The translations under genes and the position numbers were made by a program. From NCBI GenBank assembly GCA_937957815.1, contig CALFXN010000225.1:1-7045 (forward strand): a stretch of 7,045 bases of DNA. The letters are read 5' to 3'. This DNA is from an uncultured Synergistales bacterium (lineage in GTDB: Bacteria > Synergistota > Synergistia > Synergistales > Aminobacteriaceae). Positions 1-5,813 of this stretch are shown one piece after another (position 1 is the stretch's first letter; each line of letters starts with the position of its first letter). Under the pieces are notes generated by a model. The model did no database searches. It was not told where the DNA came from and saw nothing but the letters and a program-made list of their open reading frames with translations.

Positions 1-85
1 TCCGCGCGAGAGCGACCGCGAGGTTCTGGCAGGCAGTCGTCTTTCCGACCCCGCCCTTCAGGTTGCAGAAACCGATGACCTTCAT
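1..85 (-). CDS. ParA/MinD-family ATPase, N-terminus only (cut by the left edge)
   Basis: Only the first 28 codons are present. The frame runs out of the window still open. The start is ATG at 85-83. A strong Shine-Dalgarno (GAGGAGGTG, complement of 91-99) lies a few bases upstream. The peptide begins MKVIGFCNLKGGVGKTTACQ. KGGVGKTT at residues 10-17 is the deviant Walker A motif of the ParA/Soj/MinD superfamily, with the signature lysine at K10 and the phosphate-binding lysine at K15. Such ATPases dimerise on ATP and partition chromosomes, plasmids or protein cargo. The fragment cannot show whether this is a chromosomal Soj, an orphan ParA or a MinD-like protein, and its downstream partner (for example ParB) is outside the window. 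The family call is confident; the subfamily is not. Confidence 0.88.
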   Translation of the reverse strand, partial: MKVIGFCNLKGGVGKTTACQNLAVALAR

Positions 86-106
86 CGCCCCACCTCCTCG
101 GGTTCC

Positions 107-134
107 ATTATACGGAGGAAAACATCTCCTTCAA
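107..134 (-). promoter_or_regulatory. Sigma-70-type promoter of the ParA-like gene
   Basis: Read on the minus strand, TTGAAG (129-134) and a perfect TATAAT (107-112) are separated by 16 bases. This is close to the housekeeping consensus. Transcription would start near base 100, so the leader before the ATG at 85 would be only about 15 bases and almost entirely Shine-Dalgarno. It is a pattern match, not measured. Confidence 0.6.
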
Positions 135-167
135 GCGGGGAAAGAAACGAAATTCGCCGAAGTGGAG

Positions 168-178
168 TACAATACAAT
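168..178 (+). promoter_or_regulatory. Possible -10 region for the thioesterase gene
   Basis: Two overlapping TACAAT hexamers (168-173 and 173-178), each 5 of 6 to the -10 consensus, lie about 40 bases upstream of the thioesterase start in a locally AT-rich stretch. I found no convincing -35 at 16-18 bases upstream, so this is weak. The divergent promoter of the ParA-like gene ends at 134, so the two promoters do not overlap. A regulator-binding site between them (135-167) is possible, but I see no clear palindrome there. Confidence 0.3.
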
Positions 179-213
179 ACAGAGATATCAAACCGAGGGA
201 AGGAGGAATCATC

Positions 214-645
214 ATGCTCGACGTGGCGCAATATCTTGCTGAGGGAAAGACCGCGGAGATCAGGAAGATGGTGACGGTCGAGGACACTGTGGGGAACAGC
301 TCCCCGTATCTGACGCAGCTCCTTTCGACATCTGCGTGCGTTGAACTGATGGTGCGCGCCACAATGGAGGCGGTCGAGGGAGATCTGCCCGAAGGGTACA
401 TCACGGTAGGCAAGAGCCTTCAGATCACGCATTCCGTGCCGACGCTCATGGGAACCGCGATTACCGTAAGGGCCACCCTGTCGGAGATCTCGGGTAACCG
501 TCTCATCGTCGACGTCGTCGGGAACGATTCCCTGGGAGAGATCTTCACCGGACGGACGGAACGCGTCGTCGTGAACCGCCTGGGACTCATCGACCGCGCG
601 ACAGAACGCGCCATGGAGCTCAAGGAACTCCGCGAGCGACAGTAA
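214..645 (+). CDS. FlK-like (fluoroacetyl-CoA-type) hotdog thioesterase
   Basis: This 143-residue protein has the usual length for a single hotdog-fold subunit of the FlK-like acyl-CoA thioesterase family. The start ATG at 214 follows AAGGAGG (200-206) by seven bases. Family landmarks can be matched by eye to FlK: the helix segment STSACVELM with T39 at the nucleophile/oxyanion threonine position, G66 and H73 in the VGKSLQITH strand (the catalytic histidine region), and R117 in GRTERVVVN. The glutamate that normally follows the threonine by eight residues is replaced by V47; E44 lies one helical turn earlier. Such enzymes hydrolyse small acyl-CoAs, either to detoxify them or to recycle CoA, and act as cytoplasmic homodimers or higher oligomers. 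The substrate here is unknown, and fluoroacetyl-CoA should not be assumed. The gene appears monocistronic, with its own promoter region and a hairpin immediately after the stop codon. Confidence 0.85.
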   Translation: MLDVAQYLAEGKTAEIRKMVTVEDTVGNSSPYLTQLLSTSACVELMVRATMEAVEGDLPEGYITVGKSLQITHSVPTLMGTAITVRATLSEISGNRLIVDVVGNDSLGEIFTGRTERVVVNRLGLIDRATERAMELKELRERQ

Positions 646-683
646 AGACGAATGGAGGGGCCTGAAGGCCCCTCCATTCGTCT
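646..683. terminator. Perfect 17-bp hairpin between convergent genes, probable bidirectional terminator
   Basis: Bases 646-662 and 667-683 are perfectly complementary over 17 bp, with a four-base TGAA loop. The stem contains a GGAGGGGCC core. The hairpin starts one base after the thioesterase stop codon and ends eight bases before the stop of the convergent dehydrogenase gene. This is the expected place for a shared terminator. There is no good T-tract on either side: CTCCGCATTT follows on plus and TTACTG on minus. Termination may therefore be imperfect, or the hairpin may mainly protect 3' ends. Confidence 0.75.
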
Positions 684-691
684 CTCCGCAT

Positions 692-1585
692 TTATTCCGC
701 CTCTCCCGTGAAGAGCCGGTAGAGCGCCTGGGTTCCTTCCTCGGTGTGTCCCGTTTCCGCGAGCCGTTCGTAGAGCGAGAGCGCGAGTTCGAGCCCCGGG
801 ACGTCCTGATCCATCGCGCGCGCTTCGTCGACGGCGATACGCATGTCCTTGATGAAGTGCTTCACGTAGAAGCCCGGCGCGAAGTTGCCGGCAAGCATCC
901 TCGGCGCGAGGTTCGAAAGCGACCAGCTCCCCGCGGCGCCGCCAGAAATGCTGTCGAGCACCCGTTGCTGGTCAAGTCCCGACTTTTTTGCGTACGCCAG
1001 CGCCTCGCAGACGCCGATCATGCCACTCGCGATCGCGATCTGGTTCGCCATTTTCGTGTGCTGGCCGCATCCGGGCCCCCCCTGCCGAAGGACATTCTTC
1101 CCCATGACGCCGAAAAGCGGGGTCATGGCGGCGAATGCCTCCTCGCTTCCGCCGACCATGATCGAAAGCGTCGCCTCGCGCGCCCCCCGGTCCCCTCCGG
1201 AAACGGGGGCATCCAGAGAAAATGCCCCCCGCTTTTCGGTTTCCTCCGCGATGCGAACCGCCAGAGCCGGACTCGACGTCGTCATGTCGGCGAGGACCAT
1301 TCCGGGACGGACGCCCGCCAGGATGCCGTCCGCGCTCAAATAGACATCCTCGACGTCTTTCGGGAAGCCGACCATCGTGATCACGACGTCGGTCGCGGAC
1401 GCCAGCGCCGCCGGAGAGGATTCGCACACCGCACCCTTTTCGGCGAGCGGCAGTGCGCTCTCCGGACGCCGGCTCCACACGTGAAGCTCGTACCCCGCCG
1501 CCCGGATGTGGGACGCCATGCTGCGCCCCATGACTCCAAGACCTATGAATCCGACCTTCGTACGTTCCGGTTCCACCATCCGCAT
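692..1585 (-). CDS. NAD(P)-dependent beta-hydroxyacid dehydrogenase (3-hydroxyisobutyrate dehydrogenase / tartronate semialdehyde reductase family)
   Basis: The 297-residue product matches the family length. Domains in order: an N-terminal Rossmann domain with GFIGLGVMG (12-20); the substrate-binding DAPVSGG (125-131); the GxGxxxK block GGPGCGQHTKMANQ (169-182) with catalytic K178; and an all-alpha C-terminal domain with KD at 246-247. The KMANQ form, with Gln four residues after the lysine, resembles tartronate semialdehyde reductases GarR/GlxR (KLANQ, KVANQ) more than mammalian-type HIBADH (KxxxN). SRRPE after the second strand suggests NADPH preference; this is inference. The reaction would be reversible oxidation of a short beta-hydroxyacid to its semialdehyde in the cytoplasm. 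The start ATG at 1585 is preferred because GGAGGTGA sits five bases upstream. A GTG immediately before it and an ATG two codons downstream are alternatives. It is the last gene of the minus-strand operon, five bases after the cyclase stop. Its substrate is not settled by the neighbours. Confidence 0.88.
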   Translation of the reverse strand: MRMVEPERTKVGFIGLGVMGRSMASHIRAAGYELHVWSRRPESALPLAEKGAVCESSPAALASATDVVITMVGFPKDVEDVYLSADGILAGVRPGMVLADMTTSSPALAVRIAEETEKRGAFSLDAPVSGGDRGAREATLSIMVGGSEEAFAAMTPLFGVMGKNVLRQGGPGCGQHTKMANQIAIASGMIGVCEALAYAKKSGLDQQRVLDSISGGAAGSWSLSNLAPRMLAGNFAPGFYVKHFIKDMRIAVDEARAMDQDVPGLELALSLYERLAETGHTEEGTQALYRLFTGEAE

Positions 1586-1590
1586 CACGG

Positions 1591-1598
1591 TCACCTCC
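1591..1598 (-). promoter_or_regulatory. Ribosome-binding site of the dehydrogenase, containing the stop codon of the cyclase gene
   Basis: On the minus strand the bases read GGAGGTGA. The last three (1593-1591) are the TGA stop of the diguanylate cyclase. A ribosome terminating there would sit on the Shine-Dalgarno of the next gene, a standard arrangement for translational coupling. It also supports ATG 1585 as the dehydrogenase start. Confidence 0.75.
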
Positions 1599-4479
1599 GC
1601 GTATCGTCGCACGAAACGCCGCATTCGCGCTTTCGGGCGATCTTGTATTCGTACATCCGTTCGTCCGCCGTGTTGATGAGCGCCAGCAGCGATTCCCCGT
1701 CCTCCGGGCGGCACGCTGCGCCATAATCGGCGTATACCCTGAAGGAGTCGGCCCCCGGAATCTCGAATTCCGACACGGCCTTCGCGGCGCGCTCCAGTCC
1801 GACCTCGCACTGCTCCATGGTCGAATCGGGCATGTAGACGATGAACTCGTCCCCGCCGTAGCGACCGACGAAGTCGGTCTCCCGGAGCGCCCTCACGAGA
1901 ATCCGGGCGACGGTGACGAGGACGTCGTCGCCGGTCGAATGTCCGAGGAGATCGTTCACGCGCTTGAAGTTTCCGAGATCGACGATCGCGACGCCCGAAC
2001 GGCCTCCGTAGCGGTTCATGCGCCGGTCTTCCTCCTCGAGCTTTCGGATCATGAACCGCCGGTTCCAGACACCGGTCAGAGGATCCTCCCACGCCTCCTT
2101 CTGCCGGGCGAGGATGAACTCGTTGAGCGCCCAGAACCCCGATATGTGATCCGCGAGGATGAAGAGGAGCTTGAGATCCTCCTCGCTTATTCCGGTATCT
2201 CCGGCGACGCTCAGGATGCCGTAGAACCGATCGCCGAACGCGATGGGGAGAGAGACGGCTTGCGTCTCACCCTTCGGGCCCGACCGTGTCGCCACGCTCC
2301 TGGAATCGAGCGCCGTCCGCGCGAGCGCGAGGTCGTCCGGCGTCCCCGAACGCCCCGCCCCGACCGGCTCGTCGGCACGGTTCTCCGCGTCGGCAAGCAT
2401 CGACGCGTACGAGAAGCCGAAGTCCGACACAAGGACGTCCGTCACGTCCCGCGCGACGGCGGCATTGTCGCGTTCGGTCATGACGAGCTGGACGAGTTCG
2501 TGGAGCGACTGGAGCTGGAGAGCCTTCCGGTCGAGCTGACCGTGGGCGTCGCGTTCCTCGAGGTGGAGCGTGACGTAGGACGCCACGATGGAAAGCAGTT
2601 CTTCGTCGCGTTCGCCGAATGCGTTCTCCTTCTCGCTGTCGAGCGCGATCACCCCCCATGCGACGTCGCGCGACGACACGGGGACAATGAGCATCGACCG
2701 GATCGCCGGATCATGCGGCACGTAATCCGGGTCGACCGTGACGTCTCCGACGCGTTCGACCCGTCCCGCGCGGAACGCCCGCCCCACGATGCCGAGCCCG
2801 TCGCGCAGAAGGGAAGCCTGCCCGTACACTTCGGGACGCTTTTTACTGTCGTGAACCGTAAAAGCGTCGGTCCGGCGCGATTCGCGGACCACGAGCAGGA
2901 GACTGAAGTACTCGAAGGCGTCGCGAAGCGATTCCTCAAGCGTCGCGTAGAGCTCCCCGGAACTCCTGCAGCGCGCGAAGCTCGTGAAGATGCGGAAGAG
3001 AACCCGCTGCCGCACGGCGTACGCTTCAACCGCTTCGTTTTTTTCCCGGAGCTCCGCCTCCATGTGTTTTCTCCGGTCGATGTCGGCATTCGTTCCGATC
3101 ATGCGGACGGGAGATCCGTTCCGGTCGCGATCCACGACTTCGCCGCGCGTGAGAACCCACTGGTACCGTCCGTACGCGTTCCGGAAACGGTATTCGACGA
3201 CATAGGGCGTCCCGCGGCGGAGATGACCGTCGAGAATTTCCTTCACCATCGCGGCGTCGTCGGGATGAATGCCGCTCCGCCACACATCCACCGAGGGTGC
3301 GATCTGTTCCGGAGAAAACCCGAACATCTTCCCCCAGTTGTCGCTGTAGACGACATTCCCCGACCGGAGGTTCCAGTCCCAGAAGCTGTCTCCCGCAGCC
3401 TCCATGCCGAGGCGCAGCCGGATCTCGTTTTCCCGGACCCGCTGATCGTCCGTGCATCGAACGGCAAGAACCGTCATTGTGAGGAGAAGGAGCATGAAGA
3501 GCGCCCCCGTGAGCTGGAGACGGAACCGCAGATTCCGCGTCGGCGCCTCGACCTCTTCGACGAACGTCGACATCGTCACTGAGAGATTCACGTTCCCGAG
3601 CTGGATGGATTCCCACGCGGCGATTTTCGGAGAGAATGCTTCCCCGGGCTCTCCGGTGCGGAAGAGTGCGTTGTACCTCCCCGTCCCCCGCGCTTCCTCC
3701 ATCTGCCACCGGTTGAACTCGACGAACGATTCGTCCGTGACGAACAACCCCTCGAAGACGTTTTTTCCGACAAGACTCGAATTCGGATGGTAGAGCAGCG
3801 TGCCGTAGCCGTCCGTCAGAAAGGCGGTCCCGTACAGCCCGAAGCGCAACGACGAGACGATCTGATCGACGATCTCCCGCAGGTCGAAGACCGCGGCGAG
3901 GGTGCCGCACAGGGTTTCGCCGGAGAAGACGGGGAAGAGCATCACGATGAGCTGGGTGTCCGAAGACGAGAATACGGGGGGAACGAACGGCGCGGAAATG
4001 TCGTGCAGAAGGTTCCTTCCTCCGTAGAGGGCGACCTGCGATTGCGCGATCGCGAATCCACGTTCGCCGCGTCGCGTCGGGGTGCTGGCATGGAAGGTTC
4101 CCTCCGAGAGATCAACATAGGCGAGACTCATGAGGCCGGGGTACGTCCGGACCGCGATGTCGAGACGTTCGGTCATGTCCGTTGCGGGGCGCCTCCCGGC
4201 CAGAAAGTACGGAATCGAATAGGAGGAGAGCACCCGGCACTCGTACATGACCGCGTGAAGCCGGGCCTCGATGGCGTCGGCGGCGAACCTCGTCTGGAGC
4301 TGCTGTTTTTCGGAGAAGACGCGAAGATTTTCGTCCGACTCGTTGCGGTACAATGTCACCATGATGTACGCGTACGCGACGGACGCAACCGCGACGAGGA
4401 ACACAAAGAGTGCGACGGGTCTCCATCGCGTGTCGGGCCGGAAGAATCGTCTCCCGCCTCTCTTATGGTTTTCCGACAT
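1591..4479 (-). CDS. Membrane diguanylate cyclase: dCache-PAS-GAF-GAF-GGDEF
   Basis: A 962-residue sensor enzyme predicted to make cyclic di-GMP from two GTP. Order: cytoplasmic basic tail; TM1 about 21-43; periplasmic dCache-like domain about 45-320 (typical segment GTAFLTDGYGTLLYHPN at 217-233); TM2 about 323-341; PAS with PAC about 350-470 (FWDWN at 366-370); GAF about 490-641; a second, weaker GAF about 660-790; GGDEF domain 797-950. The catalytic domain starts at DPLTGVWNRR (799-808). The signature GGDEF is intact at 875-879 (bases 1843-1857), and the inhibitory I-site RETD is intact at 866-869 (bases 1873-1884), five residues upstream as in PleD. The metal-site strand reads DLGNFKRVND (834-843): D834 is kept, but the usual second Asp is G836. 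The start ATG at 4479 has GGAG eight bases upstream. It lies 36 bases after the Nim-like gene and is probably co-transcribed with it. I see no EAL or HD-GYP domain, so only synthesis is predicted. The periplasmic ligand is unknown. Confidence 0.92.
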   Translation of the reverse strand: MSENHKRGGRRFFRPDTRWRPVALFVFLVAVASVAYAYIMVTLYRNESDENLRVFSEKQQLQTRFAADAIEARLHAVMYECRVLSSYSIPYFLAGRRPATDMTERLDIAVRTYPGLMSLAYVDLSEGTFHASTPTRRGERGFAIAQSQVALYGGRNLLHDISAPFVPPVFSSSDTQLIVMLFPVFSGETLCGTLAAVFDLREIVDQIVSSLRFGLYGTAFLTDGYGTLLYHPNSSLVGKNVFEGLFVTDESFVEFNRWQMEEARGTGRYNALFRTGEPGEAFSPKIAAWESIQLGNVNLSVTMSTFVEEVEAPTRNLRFRLQLTGALFMLLLLTMTVLAVRCTDDQRVRENEIRLRLGMEAAGDSFWDWNLRSGNVVYSDNWGKMFGFSPEQIAPSVDVWRSGIHPDDAAMVKEILDGHLRRGTPYVVEYRFRNAYGRYQWVLTRGEVVDRDRNGSPVRMIGTNADIDRRKHMEAELREKNEAVEAYAVRQRVLFRIFTSFARCRSSGELYATLEESLRDAFEYFSLLLVVRESRRTDAFTVHDSKKRPEVYGQASLLRDGLGIVGRAFRAGRVERVGDVTVDPDYVPHDPAIRSMLIVPVSSRDVAWGVIALDSEKENAFGERDEELLSIVASYVTLHLEERDAHGQLDRKALQLQSLHELVQLVMTERDNAAVARDVTDVLVSDFGFSYASMLADAENRADEPVGAGRSGTPDDLALARTALDSRSVATRSGPKGETQAVSLPIAFGDRFYGILSVAGDTGISEEDLKLLFILADHISGFWALNEFILARQKEAWEDPLTGVWNRRFMIRKLEEEDRRMNRYGGRSGVAIVDLGNFKRVNDLLGHSTGDDVLVTVARILVRALRETDFVGRYGGDEFIVYMPDSTMEQCEVGLERAAKAVSEFEIPGADSFRVYADYGAACRPEDGESLLALINTADERMYEYKIARKRECGVSCDDTRR

Positions 4480-4515
4480 GATCGCTTCTCCGACCCCCCG
4501 CCGCGCTTCGCCGGA

Positions 4516-4989
4516 TCAGATGTGCCGTTTTCCTGTCATCCGCTCCGCTTCGAGAGCCAGGATGACGACCCTGTCGAGGCCGGAGGGGCCGAAATCGACG
4601 GGGGCGTCCTCCCCGGCGACCGTTCGCATGATGGCCTCCATGCCGCGCCTCTTTTCGTCCGGATCGGCGACTTCCCGGACGCGACCCGAGACCATCACGG
4701 AACGGTAGTTCATGCTGAACGAGCAGGCGTTCGTCCCGCGGACGAGCGAATGTTCCGGGACGACGACAGCCGACGCACGGTCGTTCGCCCGGAGGACGTC
4801 GAGCTTCCTCCCCTCCCGGGCACAGTGCATGTAGAATGTTCCACGGTCGTACCCGTAATTCAGGGGAACCACATAAGGCGATCCTTCGTCGCAAAGTCCG
4901 AGGTAGAGCACCGTTCCGCTCCGGACGATCCTCTCTATCTCCGCGATGTCCGTAACTTCGCGATCCTTGCGCCGCATCGGTCGATCCAT
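4516..4989 (-). CDS. NimA-like pyridoxamine-5'-phosphate-oxidase-fold flavoprotein
   Basis: This 157-residue protein matches the length and landmarks of the Nim/PNPOx-like split-barrel family. MRRKDREVTD (5-14) is the typical opening, followed by SPYVVPLNYGYDRG (37-50), YMHCAREGRKLD (53-64) and NYRSVMVSGRVREV (94-107). H55 in MHCAREG corresponds to the conserved histidine region of NimA (HSAxEGxK in many homologues). Family members bind FMN or related cofactors in a dimer interface. Some reduce 5-nitroimidazoles, but most are uncharacterised, so drug resistance cannot be concluded. The start ATG at 4989 is favoured by AGGGGAGG eight bases upstream; Met5 is a weaker alternative. It is the first gene of the operon with the diguanylate cyclase and dehydrogenase. 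It is divergent from the deacetylase gene, with 42 bases between the starts. All three operon products could relate to redox or metabolic sensing, but that is speculation. Confidence 0.87.
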   Translation of the reverse strand: MDRPMRRKDREVTDIAEIERIVRSGTVLYLGLCDEGSPYVVPLNYGYDRGTFYMHCAREGRKLDVLRANDRASAVVVPEHSLVRGTNACSFSMNYRSVMVSGRVREVADPDEKRRGMEAIMRTVAGEDAPVDFGPSGLDRVVILALEAERMTGKRHI

Positions 4990-5031
4990 GTCTGGTCCCT
5001 CCCCTGAAATTCTGAGAAACGAGGCGATGTC

Positions 5032-5805
5032 GTGAGAACGTTGAAACGAATTCTTGTCTGTATTCTACTGCTAACTGCGCCGGCATTCCATCCGAACCCC
5101 GCGGACAGCGACTCCCGGTGGGGAGAACGGATCCCCGGCGTCGTGATATCGTTCCGGCCGAAGGGAAACGAGGTCGCCCTGACGTTCGACGTCTGCGGCG
5201 GCCCCCGGGGAAGTCGTCTCGACAGAAAACTCGTCGACGCGCTCTCGCGCGACCGGATCGCGGCCACGTTTTTCGCAACCGGCCGGTGGATCCGGTCGAA
5301 CCCGGACGATGCAGCGCTTCTCGCCTCCTGCCCGACGTTCGACATCCAGAACCATGGGATGAACCATCGTCCGGCCTCGCTGACCGGACGACGCGCATTC
5401 GGTATCGCGGGGACCCGGAACCGGACGGAACTTCTCGCCGAAGTCCGCGACGCGGCTCTCCTCATCCGGTCGCTTACGGGGAGGAATCCCCGGTTCTACC
5501 GGTCCGGGACGAACTTCTACGAAGCGGCCGCCGTGGCGCTTCTCCGTGAAAACGGCGTCCAGGCGGCCGGATACAGCGTTCTCGGCGACGCGGGAGCGAC
5601 GTGGTCCGCAAGGCACGTGAAGGCGGCGCTCCTTTCGGCCCGCCCCGGGGACATCGTGATCCTTCACGCGAACCACCCGGAGAGCGGCACGGCGGAAGGC
5701 GTCATCGGAGCGCTGCCCGAAATGATCGCACGGGGAATCCGCTTCACGACTCTTTCGGACGCGATCCCTTCCGGTCGGGACGCATCGACGCGGTCAGTCC
5801 CCTGA
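5032..5805 (+). CDS. Secreted polysaccharide deacetylase (CE4 family, TFDxCGG type)
   Basis: A 257-residue protein with a Sec signal peptide (basic MRTLKR, hydrophobic core about 7-19, cleavage probably near 19-27) and a NodB-homology domain about 46-245. It would remove acetyl groups from an N-acetylated sugar polymer such as peptidoglycan or an exopolysaccharide in the periplasm or outside the cell. Motif 1 is TFDVCGG (51-57): the catalytic D53 is present, but the usual second, metal-binding Asp is V54. Motif 2 is NHGMNHRP (107-114), giving H108 and H112. The motif 3 region is RFYRSGTNFY (154-163). The final motif is GDIVILHANHP (206-216) with H212. I recall related proteins with TFDACGG, so this is probably a divergent subfamily rather than a broken enzyme. 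The start is GTG at 5032: a TGA in frame at 5005-5007 excludes longer forms, and GAGG (5021-5024) is seven bases upstream. TTG at 5041 is the only nearby alternative. Its stop lies eight bases from the stop of the convergent MASE1 gene, with no terminator visible. Confidence 0.85.
   Translation: MRTLKRILVCILLLTAPAFHPNPADSDSRWGERIPGVVISFRPKGNEVALTFDVCGGPRGSRLDRKLVDALSRDRIAATFFATGRWIRSNPDDAALLASCPTFDIQNHGMNHRPASLTGRRAFGIAGTRNRTELLAEVRDAALLIRSLTGRNPRFYRSGTNFYEAAAVALLRENGVQAAGYSVLGDAGATWSARHVKAALLSARPGDIVILHANHPESGTAEGVIGALPEMIARGIRFTTLSDAIPSGRDASTRSVP
5062..5090 (-). promoter_or_regulatory. Candidate promoter for the nim-cyclase-dehydrogenase operon
   Basis: On the minus strand TAGAAT (5062-5067, 5 of 6 to the -10 consensus) is preceded after 17 bases by TGGAAT (5085-5090, 3 of 6 to the -35). 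Transcription would start near 5055, giving a leader of about 65 bases before ATG 4989. The site lies inside the signal-peptide codons of the divergent deacetylase gene. The -35 is weak, so this is only a candidate. Confidence 0.33.
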
Positions 5806-5813
5806 AGCCGGTC

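Noticed and set aside
168..180. The short direct repeat TACAATACAATAC as an iteron or operator
   Set aside because: It has two to three units of five bases, which is too short. It is better read as an AT-rich -10 region.
1586..2092. An N-terminal extension of the dehydrogenase to base 2092
   Set aside because: The extra residues overlap the GGDEF domain in another frame and look like shadow translation. The family begins just before GFIGLGVMG, and a strong ribosome-binding site precedes ATG 1585.
1939..3582. A 547-codon open frame on the plus strand
   Set aside because: It is antisense to the diguanylate cyclase, whose domains and motifs are clear throughout. The translation is Arg/His/Asp-rich with no recognisable domain, as expected for a GC-rich reverse shadow frame.
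4516..4989. Calling the Nim-like gene a nitroimidazole resistance determinant
   Set aside because: Most members of this fold family have no proven role in resistance. The sequence supports only the family assignment.
3787..5007. A 406-codon open frame on the plus strand
   Set aside because: It runs antisense across the cyclase N-terminus and the Nim-like gene, including their intergenic gap. It has no domain or credible start.
5027..5035. A two-codon open frame, ATG-TCG-TGA, overlapping the deacetylase GTG start
   Set aside because: The Shine-Dalgarno-like GAGG is only two bases from this ATG, too close for efficient initiation. It is most likely chance.
4463..5398. A 311-codon minus-strand frame overlapping the Nim-like gene and the deacetylase
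   Set aside because: Its composition is Arg/Gly/Ser-rich. It overlaps two well-supported genes on both strands and shows no motif.
5777..5813. A possible terminator between the convergent deacetylase and MASE1 genes
   Set aside because: Only a 5-bp GGGAC/GTCCC pairing with a long loop and no T-tract can be drawn, which is not convincing.
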